DNA of 7,408 nt, taken from the NCBI GenBank assembly GCA_021163565.1, contig JAGGTT010000107.1, positions 1-7,408 of the forward strand, written 5' to 3'. Positions within the stretch are counted from its first letter, which is position 1. Each line of letters opens with the position of its first letter. The position numbers and the translations under genes are program-made. Source of the DNA: Candidatus Tharpella sp. (GTDB taxonomy: Bacteria; Desulfobacterota; Anaeroferrophillalia; Anaeroferrophillales; Tharpellaceae). This document shows, piece after piece, positions 1 to 6,346 of the stretch. The notes below the pieces were generated by a model, which saw nothing but the letters and a program-made list of their open reading frames with translations, had not been told where the DNA came from and searched no databases.

Positions 1-59
1 CCCTGCTTCAGGGAATTGCAGGTGATTTTAAGAAGATAGCTGATTTTGCTAAACTGTAA
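1..59 (+). CDS. glyS: Glycyl-tRNA synthetase beta subunit, C-terminal end only (partial)
   Basis: Only the last 18 codons and the TAA stop (57-59) are inside the window; the gene runs in from the left edge. The readable end, LLQGIAGDFKKIADFAKL, resembles the usual end of bacterial GlyS, where a helix finishes in a pattern like LF.RVADFSKL. GlyS is the tRNA-binding subunit of the alpha2beta2 glycyl-tRNA synthetase. The identification rests on this short tail plus the following ppdK, an order I recall from Geobacter-type deltaproteobacteria. The other two frames are closed by stops within about 40 nt, so this frame is the only open one. The tail is too short for certainty. Confidence 0.6.
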   Translation, partial: LLQGIAGDFKKIADFAKL

Positions 60-86
60 TTCTGACTCTTTATAAAAACCTAAACC

Positions 87-92
87 TATAAT
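87..92 (+). promoter_or_regulatory. Possible sigma-70 promoter -10 box ahead of ppdK
   Basis: A perfect TATAAT lies at 87-92. The best -35 candidate is CTGACT at 62-67, with a long 19-nt spacer. Initiation about 7 nt downstream would fall near 99, at or just after the first possible ATG (98) and ahead of the second (113). The promoter would then only serve a protein starting at 113, with a leader of about 13 nt carrying the GGAG at 100-103. The AT-rich gap could produce TATAAT by chance, and ppdK may simply be co-transcribed with glyS. Confidence 0.35.
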
Positions 93-99
93 TTTCTAT

Positions 100-103
100 G
101 GAG
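100..103 (+). promoter_or_regulatory. Ribosome binding site that favours the second ATG of ppdK
   Basis: GGAG at 100-103 lies 9 nt before the ATG at 113. No Shine-Dalgarno-like sequence precedes the ATG at 98, whose upstream bases are AT-rich. This supports the shorter protein. Confidence 0.55.
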
Positions 104-112
104 ACTCAAGAA

Positions 113-2770
113 ATGAGCGGTAAATTTATCTACAGCTTTGGCGGTGACTATACCGAAGGTGATGCGAGCATGAAAAATCTGCTCGGCGGTAAGGGTGCAA
201 ATCTGGCAGAAATGATTAAAATCGGGGTTCCGGTACCTCCCGGATTTACGATTACCACCGAAACCTGTGTGACTTTTTATGAAAATCAGCGTAACTATCC
301 TGAAGTTCTCCAGGAACAGGTTCGGGAAGCGATACTCAAGACTGAAGCAACGATGGACAAAGGCTTCGGCAGCAGCAGCAAACCCCTGCTTTTTTCAGTT
401 CGCTCCGGAGCCCGGGTTTCAATGCCCGGCATGATGGATACCGTACTCAATCTGGGATTAAACGATGAAACGATTGAAGGTCTGATCACAGGCTCCGGCA
501 GTGCCCGGTTTGCGTACGACAGTTACCGGCGCTTTATTCAGATGTACGGCAATGTCGTCATGGGAGTCGAGGGCGACAAACTCGAAGTGCTACTTGAAGA
601 AGCAAAAGCTAAAAAAGGGGTCGCATTAGATACCGAGCTTGATGCCGATGACCTCAAACAACTGGTTAATGATCTGAAAAAGAGGGTCAAAGAGATTACC
701 GGTATTAAATTCCCCGAAGATCCCTACGATCAACTCTGGGGGGCTATAACCGCAGTCTTTGATTCGTGGAATACCAAAAGGGCTGAAACCTACCGCAAAC
801 TCAACAACATTCCCAATCACTGGGGCACTGCGGTCAATGTCCAGGCAATGGTTTTCGGTAATATGGGTGAAGAGTGCGCCACCGGAGTTGCTTTCACCCG
901 TGATCCTTCTACCGGCGAGAATCTTTTCTACGGTGAATTTCTGATTAATGCCCAGGGCGAGGATGTTGTCGCTGGAATCCGAACACCGCAGCCGATTAAT
1001 GAAATCGGCCGTAAAGACTCCAACCTGGCTTCACTTGAGACGGTCATGCCGGATCTCTACAAAGAACTGGTTGAAGTCTATCAGAAACTTGAAAATCATT
1101 ACCACGATATGCAGGATCTGGAGTTTACCATAGAGAATCACAAGCTTTGGCTCCTGCAGACCCGAAACGGTAAACGTACAGTCAAAGCAGCGATCAAAAT
1201 CGCCCTCGACATGGTTGCCGAAGGGCTGATTGATAAACGCGAAGCAGTCTTGAGGGTTGAAGCCGAAAAACTTGACAACCTGCTGCACCCCACGCTTGAT
1301 CCGCAGGCAGCAAAAACTGTTATCGCTAAAGGTCTGCCCGCCTCACCCGGAGCCGCCTGCGGTGAGATTGTTTTTAATGCCGACGAAGCTGAAACTCTAA
1401 GTGCCTCCGGCCACAAAGTAATCCTGGTGCGGGCCGAAACTTCACCGGAAGATATCAACGGCATGAATGCGGCACAAGGCATCCTCACCTCACGCGGAGG
1501 TATGACTTCACATGCCGCAGTTGTCGCTCGGGGTATGGGAAAATGCTGTGTCGCAGGTTGTGCCGCCATCATTGTCGATTATAGTCAGGAGAGATTTAAG
1601 GTCGGAGATTCAGTTTTTAATAAAGGTGACATAATTACCCTGGATGGTTCTACCGGAGAGGTTTTTGCCGGTGAAATCGCCACCATAACCCCGCAACTTG
1701 ACGATGATTTTGCAACCTTTATGAAGTGGGCTGACGAGTTCCGCAGACTTAAAGTCCGAACCAACGCGGATACCCCGCATGATGCCGCAATTGCACGAGA
1801 TTTCGGAGCTGAAGGCATCGGCCTCTGCCGGACTGAACATATGTTTTTCGAAGAGGAACGCATCAAAGCGGTTCGGGAGATGATTCTGGCTGATACTCTG
1901 GAAGGTCGGAAACAGGCCCTGACTAAACTGCTGCCGGAGCAGAAAAGTGATTTTATCGGAATATTTAAAGCTATGGACGGACTTCCGGTAACCATTCGTC
2001 TGCTCGACCCGCCCCTGCATGAATTTCTTCCCCAGAGTGACAGCGACATTAAGGAACTGGCAGAAATCATGGGGGTCTCGCTGGCAACCTTAAAAGAGAG
2101 AACTGAATCCCTGCATGAATTTAACCCGATGCTCGGTCATCGGGGATGCCGGCTCGGAATTACCTATCCGGAGATTTACGATATGCAGGTTCGGGCCATC
2201 ATGGAAGCCGCCTGTGAAGTCACAAAAGAAGGAGTTAAAGTTTATCCCGAGATTATGATACCGCTGGTTGCCGATGTTAAGGAGTTGCGCTTCTTAAAAG
2301 ATAGAAGCAAAGATATATGTGACCGGATCATTGCCGCATCGGGTCTCTCGCTGGAGTATATGATCGGCACGATGATTGAGTTGCCGCGGGCGGCTCTAAC
2401 CGCTGATGTCATAGCCCAGGAAGCCGAATTCTTCTCTTTCGGTACCAATGACCTTACCCAGACAACCTACGGTTTGAGCCGGGATGATGCCGGCAAATTC
2501 CTACCCGATTATATCGACAAAAAAATCTTCACTGAAGATCCTTTTGTCAGCATCGATGTCGACGGCGTCGGAGCTCTGATTGAAATCGGGGTCACCCGGG
2601 GCCGCACAACCAAGCCCGAACTTAAAGTCGGGATCTGCGGCGAACACGGCGGCGAGCCGAAATCGGTAGCCTTCTGCCACCGTACCGCTCTGGACTATGT
2701 CAGTTGTTCACCTTTCAGAGTACCCATCGCCCGCCTGGCCGCCGCCCAGGCCGCTTTAGCTGACGATTAA
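113..2770 (+). CDS. ppdK: Pyruvate, phosphate dikinase
   Basis: Cytosolic enzyme that interconverts pyruvate + ATP + phosphate with PEP + AMP + pyrophosphate, working in gluconeogenesis or in PPi-linked glycolysis. The 885-residue length fits the family (Clostridium symbiosum enzyme about 874). Numbering from the ATG at 113, the N-terminal ATP-grasp domain carries [12 protein letters not shown] (23-34) and SVRSGA (95-100). The swivelling phosphohistidine domain has [12 protein letters not shown] with the phosphorylated His at 467. The C-terminal PEP/pyruvate barrel keeps Arg573 (GLCRTEH), Arg629 (IRLLDPP), Glu756 (MIELPR), Asp780 (GTNDLTQ) and catalytic Cys842 (GICGEHGG). I match these by eye to His455, Arg561, Arg617, Glu745, Asp769 and Cys831 of the C. 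symbiosum enzyme. An in-frame ATG at 98 would add five residues (METQE). I prefer 113 because it has the GGAG and gives the usual N-terminus before the FGG motif. The sequence looks intact and active. Confidence 0.97.
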   Translation: MSGKFIYSFGGDYTEGDASMKNLLGGKGANLAEMIKIGVPVPPGFTITTETCVTFYENQRNYPEVLQEQVREAILKTEATMDKGFGSSSKPLLFSVRSGARVSMPGMMDTVLNLGLNDETIEGLITGSGSARFAYDSYRRFIQMYGNVVMGVEGDKLEVLLEEAKAKKGVALDTELDADDLKQLVNDLKKRVKEITGIKFPEDPYDQLWGAITAVFDSWNTKRAETYRKLNNIPNHWGTAVNVQAMVFGNMGEECATGVAFTRDPSTGENLFYGEFLINAQGEDVVAGIRTPQPINEIGRKDSNLASLETVMPDLYKELVEVYQKLENHYHDMQDLEFTIENHKLWLLQTRNGKRTVKAAIKIALDMVAEGLIDKREAVLRVEAEKLDNLLHPTLDPQAAKTVIAKGLPASPGAACGEIVFNADEAETLSASGHKVILVRAETSPEDINGMNAAQGILTSRGGMTSHAAVVARGMGKCCVAGCAAIIVDYSQERFKVGDSVFNKGDIITLDGSTGEVFAGEIATITPQLDDDFATFMKWADEFRRLKVRTNADTPHDAAIARDFGAEGIGLCRTEHMFFEEERIKAVREMILADTLEGRKQALTKLLPEQKSDFIGIFKAMDGLPVTIRLLDPPLHEFLPQSDSDIKELAEIMGVSLATLKERTESLHEFNPMLGHRGCRLGITYPEIYDMQVRAIMEAACEVTKEGVKVYPEIMIPLVADVKELRFLKDRSKDICDRIIAASGLSLEYMIGTMIELPRAALTADVIAQEAEFFSFGTNDLTQTTYGLSRDDAGKFLPDYIDKKIFTEDPFVSIDVDGVGALIEIGVTRGRTTKPELKVGICGEHGGEPKSVAFCHRTALDYVSCSPFRVPIARLAAAQAALADD

Positions 2771-2783
2771 AACAAACCTGACC

Positions 2784-2831
2784 CCCGGCAGTTTCAAGGA
2801 GGAGATAAATCTACTTTTTGCAACCGCCGGG
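2784..2831 (+). repeat. Long imperfect hairpin in the ppdK-glycosylase gap
   Basis: A 48-nt inverted repeat begins 13 nt after the ppdK stop. Working inward, CCCGGC (2784-2789) pairs with GCCGGG (2826-2831), GTT (2791-2793) with AAC (2822-2824), CAAGGAG (2795-2801) with CTTTTTG (2814-2820), and AGA (2803-2805) with TCT (2810-2812). The loop is TAAA (2806-2809). The blocks are separated by single 1x1 mismatches, giving 19 pairs including two G.U wobbles. The wobbles pair only in plus-strand RNA, which suggests a structure in the ppdK transcript. No T tract follows (the next bases are GAG and seven A), so it is not a classical intrinsic terminator. It may protect the ppdK mRNA 3' end, mark a processing site or be a small repeat element; its function is unknown. 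Confidence 0.6.
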
Positions 2832-2914
2832 AGAAAAAAATCAACTCTCTTTAAGCTGTTGCTAAATATCCGAAAAAGCATCAACTCGAACTGTAATGAC
2901 GCGGAAACGACTCC

Positions 2915-3562
2915 TTGACTAAAATTCGTGACTGCAACCTGATGACTGTTTATGAGTCCCTGTTTTCAGCTTTCGGTCCCCAACTCTGGTGGCCGGCAAC
3001 AGGACCGGAGGAGATGATCATAGGAGCCTTGTTAACCCAGAATACAAATTGGAAAAATGTTGAAAAGGCTCTCTCTAATCTGCGCCGGAACAATCTTTTA
3101 TCATTTCCTTATATCATCAAGACCCCACTCTCACAACTGGAGAAGATGATTAAACCTGCGGGCTATTTCCGCCAGAAAAGTCAACGACTTAAAGCTCTGG
3201 CAGAAACCATAGTTGCAACCGGCGGTCTTGACTCTCTGGATTTACTGACAACCATTGAACTTAGAGAATGGTTTCTTAGACAGTCGGGTATCGGCCCGGA
3301 AACTGCAGACAGTATTTTACTCTACGCATTCAAGAGGCCTGTCTTTGTTATTGATGCTTACACCTTAAGGGTGTGCAAGCGCCACAACTGGCTTAATGAC
3401 AAAGATGATTACCGGAAAGCACAGAAATTCTTCATCCGGAAACTGCCGTTAAAGGTTAACATTTTCAATGAATTTCACGCCCTGCTTGTCCAGATCGGCA
3501 AAAACTTTTGTCGAACAAAAAAACCGCTCTGTCAAGAGTGCCCACTTGAACCGTTTCTTTAA
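2915..3562 (+). CDS. HhH-GPD base-excision DNA glycosylase, endonuclease III / MagIII-like
   Basis: Predicted DNA repair glycosylase of 215 residues, related to endonuclease III and closest in pattern to the COG2231/MagIII (3-methyladenine glycosylase III) branch. Family marks are WWPATGPEE (25-33), LLTQNTNWKNVEKAL (39-53) and GYFRQKSQRLKAL (83-95). The helix-hairpin-helix GIGPETAD (125-132) is followed by the catalytic Asp147 in VIDAYTLRV. Glu129 occupies the place of the Nth catalytic lysine (GVGRKTAN, K120), so a monofunctional glycosylase without lyase activity is expected. The C-terminus has C199-x6-C206-x2-C209, three of the four ligands of the usual [4Fe-4S] loop; the protein stops six residues later without a fourth Cys. 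The start is uncertain. TTG at 2915 has a weak GGAA about 8 nt upstream; ATG at 2942 has none but gives the more typical N-terminus MTVYESLFSAFGP. It probably forms a unit with the DUF484 gene 17 nt downstream. Substrate unknown. Confidence 0.88.
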   Translation: MTKIRDCNLMTVYESLFSAFGPQLWWPATGPEEMIIGALLTQNTNWKNVEKALSNLRRNNLLSFPYIIKTPLSQLEKMIKPAGYFRQKSQRLKALAETIVATGGLDSLDLLTTIELREWFLRQSGIGPETADSILLYAFKRPVFVIDAYTLRVCKRHNWLNDKDDYRKAQKFFIRKLPLKVNIFNEFHALLVQIGKNFCRTKKPLCQECPLEPFL

Positions 3563-3567
3563 TCATT

Positions 3568-3573
3568 AAGGAA
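3568..3573 (+). promoter_or_regulatory. Ribosome binding site of the DUF484 gene
   Basis: AAGGAA at 3568-3573, 6 nt before the ATG at 3580, lies in the 17-nt gap after the glycosylase stop. It supports this start and independent initiation on a shared mRNA. Confidence 0.6.
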
Positions 3574-3579
3574 AAAATC

Positions 3580-4257
3580 ATGGCCCCGGCTAAAAACACT
3601 GTCATTGACGCTAAACAAGCTATTTTTGATAAAATTTTCAGAGAGAATCAGGAACTCAGGGATCAGAACCATGAACTGAATCTGATTCTGGAAAATTTTG
3701 AACAACTGGCCCGAGAACGGGAAGAGCAACTCAACCATTTCGAAAGTCTCGAAGACAGGCTTCTTAATACGAATGATCTTGGCAGTCTGGCAACGGTGGT
3801 ACAGAAAATTCTTGCGACTGATTTCAATATCCCAATCGCCACTATTACTCTGATTGATGATGTGAGAAAGGATTCTGACACAAATCTCAGTAACGTCATG
3901 GAGGTGGTTGTAGAAACACAGAAGAAGCACTCGGATCCGGTTCTCTCCTTAATCAGCGTAGAGAATTATGAACGTCTGTTTCCGACACAAAAACCTCTTG
4001 TCACACAACAGCCGGATCCGATTTTAATCAACCTGTTTGCTACCACCTCGGAGATTGCATCAGCCGCCTTCATCCCTCTCTTGAGACGTTCGCGCAGCAT
4101 CGGCATTCTCAACCTCGCCAGTCCGGATCCGGAAAAATTCATACCCGGAACCGCCACTAACACAGTCGAAAAAATGGGCCGTATCCTCGCTACAGTCATT
4201 GAAAATAATCTTCTGGAAGTCCGGATTCAACAGTTGCTGGAGAGCAATCAGGAATAA
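3580..4257 (+). CDS. DUF484 family protein (coiled coil plus GAF-like domain)
   Basis: A 225-residue soluble protein with no signal peptide or membrane segment. Residues about 18-62 are rich in Glu, Gln, Leu and Arg (for example ENQELRDQNHELNLILENF) and look like a coiled coil. Residues about 64-218 form a GAF-like fold. The segment SAAFIPLLRRSRSIGILNLA (161-180) followed by SPDPEKFIPG (181-190) matches the DUF484/COG3159 pattern of 'alvPL...g.lGlLalgs.dp.rF.p'. Residues 64-85 (TNDLGSLATVVQKILATDFNIP) also fit the start of that domain. DUF484 proteins have no assigned biochemical role; in gammaproteobacteria such as Pseudomonas they sit between dapF and xerC. Here the neighbour is a DNA glycosylase, only 17 nt upstream, and no recombinase is visible. 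Ligand binding or partner sensing by the GAF-like part is possible but not shown. The intergenic terminator follows directly. Confidence 0.8.
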   Translation: MAPAKNTVIDAKQAIFDKIFRENQELRDQNHELNLILENFEQLAREREEQLNHFESLEDRLLNTNDLGSLATVVQKILATDFNIPIATITLIDDVRKDSDTNLSNVMEVVVETQKKHSDPVLSLISVENYERLFPTQKPLVTQQPDPILINLFATTSEIASAAFIPLLRRSRSIGILNLASPDPEKFIPGTATNTVEKMGRILATVIENNLLEVRIQQLLESNQE

Positions 4258-4269
4258 CAACCAGGAATG

Positions 4270-4308
4270 ATTATTTTCCATTCTATATGGAGGATAATAT
4301 CTTTTTTT
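4270..4308 (+). terminator. Intrinsic terminator after the DUF484 gene
   Basis: ATTATTTTCCAT (4270-4281) pairs along its full length with ATGGAGGATAAT (4287-4298), giving 12 bp with two T.G wobbles and a 5-nt loop. ATC and then seven T (4302-4308) follow. The stem is AT-rich, so moderately weak, but begins 13 nt after the stop and ends in a clean T tract. The last T is shared with the larC stop codon on the other strand. Read from the minus strand, the wobbles become A-C mismatches and no T tract follows, so it should act only on plus-strand transcription. Confidence 0.75.
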
Positions 4309-5552
4309 CAGGAATCTAAATTACCCTGATCATGGAAAGCACTTAACTCGGATATAATAAGTTGTTCAAGACGGGTCAGGGAGAAGGGGTGTGACTCAGC
4401 CAGACGGATCAAGTCGTCATGCTCAGGCTTTACATTTATTATCCGGCCCGATTTGTCACGAGCTGTTTTACAGCGAATTTCACCAAACGAAGTTGTATAA
4501 GAACGAATTTCGCGCTCAAGAAAATAGCGTTCGCCGATTTGTCGGCGGATACCCAGAGTTGGGCTTTCATCAAAAATGCGGCGGATAATTTTTTCTTCTA
4601 AAGATGGTTCAAGAAGAATCATCAAGCTGTTGCCAAGTCTCCCTTTTTTCATAAAAACCGGCCAACTGACAACCTCCAGAGCTCCGTCATCAAAAAGCCT
4701 ATCCTTTAAAAACGCAAACTTTTCCGGCGTCATATCATCAATCACAGTCTCAATCGTTACTAAAGATTGCAAGGCAAATGGTGAATTATTAATCGGAGCT
4801 GAATGACTCTCAGAGATGCCGGAAGTAAGTCGCAACAAATTCGGTTTTTCCGAGTATTGACGGCTACCGGCGCCATAACCGCTGCGACCAAGTTTACATA
4901 CACTTATGTCAAAGGGGATTAGAATTTCAGCCAAGGTTTTAATAATCGCGGCCCCGGTCGGGGTTACCAGCTCAGATTTAATGCCACCGGCAACTGTCGG
5001 CAGGCCCTCAAGCAACACCATTACCGCCGGCACCGGCACCGGTAGCATGCCATGAGCACACTCTACCGTACCCGACCCCAAGGGTATCGGTCTTAAACTT
5101 AAATACTCAGGTTGCAACCAATCAACAGCTACGGCCATACCGACGATATCTGCCAGGGTGTCATAATCACCAACCTCATGAAAATGAATATCCGCAATAT
5201 CGACACCATGAACCTTCGCCTCAGCCGCAGCAAGATGATGAAATGCCTTAAGAGTAATTGCCGTAATTGCATCCGGCAGACCGCAATCTGCGAGAAACTT
5301 CTTAACCGCAGCCAGAGTCTTCGGTGCTGGATTAGCTATCGCCTCCGGTAATGCCGGGAAAGAAACTTTACAGGCGGCAATATGATGACGCGTAACAACT
5401 TCTATCTTCTGAGCAAAAAAACGGTTACGACCTATCTTATTAAGTCCTGCTTCTAAAATATCAAGCGGCAGACCCAGATCAATAAAAGCCCCTAAAAACA
5501 TGTCACCGCTGAGGCCGCCGATCGGATCGACAAAAAGAACTCTTCTACTCAA
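4308..5552 (-). CDS. larC: Nickel pincer cofactor biosynthesis protein LarC
   Basis: LarC (formerly DUF111) is the CTP-dependent cyclometallase that inserts nickel into the bis-thiocarboxylated pyridinium mononucleotide made by LarB and LarE. This completes the cofactor of lactate racemase LarA and related epimerases. The 414 residues span the whole family: GLSGDMFLG (13-21), HFHEVGDYDTLADIVG (123-138), AHGMLPVPVPA (166-176), ELVTPTGAA (194-202), GYGAG (225-229), IDDMTPE (271-277), MKKGR (301-305) and ESPTLGIRR (329-337). A Ser/Asn/Pro-rich linker at about 244-262 separates the LarC1-like and LarC2-like halves. In Lactiplantibacillus plantarum these are joined by programmed frameshifting; here they are one continuous frame. 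The start is TTG (5552-5550), overlapping the sirtuin stop by 4 nt; the family's conserved N-terminus begins exactly there. No larA, larB or larE lies in the window, so the client enzyme is unknown. Confidence 0.93.
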   Translation of the reverse strand: MSRRVLFVDPIGGLSGDMFLGAFIDLGLPLDILEAGLNKIGRNRFFAQKIEVVTRHHIAACKVSFPALPEAIANPAPKTLAAVKKFLADCGLPDAITAITLKAFHHLAAAEAKVHGVDIADIHFHEVGDYDTLADIVGMAVAVDWLQPEYLSLRPIPLGSGTVECAHGMLPVPVPAVMVLLEGLPTVAGGIKSELVTPTGAAIIKTLAEILIPFDISVCKLGRSGYGAGSRQYSEKPNLLRLTSGISESHSAPINNSPFALQSLVTIETVIDDMTPEKFAFLKDRLFDDGALEVVSWPVFMKKGRLGNSLMILLEPSLEEKIIRRIFDESPTLGIRRQIGERYFLEREIRSYTTSFGEIRCKTARDKSGRIINVKPEHDDLIRLAESHPFSLTRLEQLIISELSAFHDQGNLDS

Positions 5553-6331
5553 ATCAACCTCCGACCGGTGAGCAGTTTATCGCAGGCAGACTCGATCCCG
5601 GCAAGAACAACTGCAGCGGGACCGAAGATAGTCTGGTCGGCAACCGATGTGGAAAGCGGTGTCGGTTCGAGATTGATTTCAATCACCCGACCGCCGCTTC
5701 TTTTGGTTAAAGCCGGCATATCGGCAGCCGGATAAACATTAGCTGAAGTACCGATCACAAGCATCACTTTAGAACTTTCTGCGGCCTCTGAAGCTTTGAT
5801 CAGAGCCGTTTGGGGAATCTGCTCACCAAAAAAAACCACCTCAGGTTTCATTATCGCATCACATTTGTGACACTTTGGCGGCAACTTCTGAAGTTCGCTG
5901 AGCCGGAATCCGGGCCAGCGCCAGCCACATCTGAGACAAACCAGATTTCTGGTAGTACCGTGAAACTCAATTACGTCACAACTCCCTGCAGCCTGGTGCA
6001 GGCCGTCAATGTTCTGGGTAATTACGGTTCTTAAAACTCCTTTTTTTTCAAGCTCAGCTAAATATTCATGGGCCCGGTTGCAATGGGCTTGTTCCACCAC
6101 CGCAAGCATCTCCTCAAGCATCGCCCAGACCTTTTCCGGATTCCTTTTAAAACTCGAAATTTCGGCGTACTCCATGGGATCATAACGGGCCCAGAGCCCT
6201 TGACTACTGCGAAAATCAGGAATCCCACTGGCAACAGAAATCCCGGCTCCGGTTAATACCGCGACCTTACCCGCAGCTGCAACCATGGTTTCAGCCGCAA
6301 GTTCGTATGCTCGTTTCATTGAATGATCCAT
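5549..6331 (-). CDS. SIR2-family NAD-dependent protein deacylase
   Basis: A 260-residue bacterial sirtuin that removes acyl groups from protein lysines while consuming NAD and releasing nicotinamide and O-acyl-ADP-ribose; cytosolic. The Rossmann-fold NAD site is seen in TGAGISVASGIPDFRS (27-42) and QNIDGLH (106-112). The general base is His124 in EFHGT. A structural zinc site is given by C132-x2-C135 and C154-x2-C157. KPEVVFFGE (162-170), GTSANVYPAA (194-203) and IEINLEPT (217-224) complete the family pattern. The length is typical of CobB-like enzymes. The Tyr-x2-Arg pair that marks desuccinylase types (E. coli CobB, SIRT5) is absent from the matching stretch around 64-80 (NPEKVWAMLEEMLAVVE), so deacetylation or another acyl preference is more likely. 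The ATG at 6331 has no clear ribosome binding site and starts 15 nt after tilS, so expression probably depends on the upstream gene. larC overlaps its end. Confidence 0.92.
   Translation of the reverse strand: MDHSMKRAYELAAETMVAAAGKVAVLTGAGISVASGIPDFRSSQGLWARYDPMEYAEISSFKRNPEKVWAMLEEMLAVVEQAHCNRAHEYLAELEKKGVLRTVITQNIDGLHQAAGSCDVIEFHGTTRNLVCLRCGWRWPGFRLSELQKLPPKCHKCDAIMKPEVVFFGEQIPQTALIKASEAAESSKVMLVIGTSANVYPAADMPALTKRSGGRVIEINLEPTPLSTSVADQTIFGPAAVVLAGIESACDKLLTGRRLI
5558..5562 (-). promoter_or_regulatory. Ribosome binding site of larC inside the sirtuin gene
   Basis: On the minus strand GGAGG (5562-5558) lies 5 nt before the TTG start of larC, within the last codons of the sirtuin gene. Together with the TTGA overlap it fixes the unusual start codon and suggests translational coupling of the two genes. 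Confidence 0.8.
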
Positions 6332-6346
6332 TATATATTCACATCT

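Noticed and set aside
1138..2070. Long open frames on the minus strand inside ppdK (for example 1138-1572 and 1585-2070)
   Set aside because: They lie antisense to a strongly conserved enzyme gene, have Ser/Arg/Pro-rich compositions typical of shadow frames and show no recognisable motif.
2831..2854. GAGA...TCTC followed by TTT as a terminator for ppdK
   Set aside because: The stem would be only 4 bp with an 11-nt A-rich loop and three T; too weak to call.
2818..2865. Possible 15-codon leader peptide starting at TTG 2818 behind the orphan Shine-Dalgarno sequence
   Set aside because: The spacing is about 13 nt, the start codon is weak, the peptide resembles nothing known and the start lies within the hairpin stem; not enough to call a gene.
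3930..4135. Repeated GGATCC-centred palindromes within the DUF484 gene, with others in tilS
   Set aside because: They fall on Asp-Pro or similar codons in coding frame (for example SDP, PDP), have no fixed spacing and look like codon-driven coincidence rather than operators.
4249..4315. Three copies of CAGGAAT at 4249, 4262 and 4309
   Set aside because: Only 7 nt long and irregularly spaced; one copy is in the DUF484 coding end and one in larC on the other strand. Consistent with chance.
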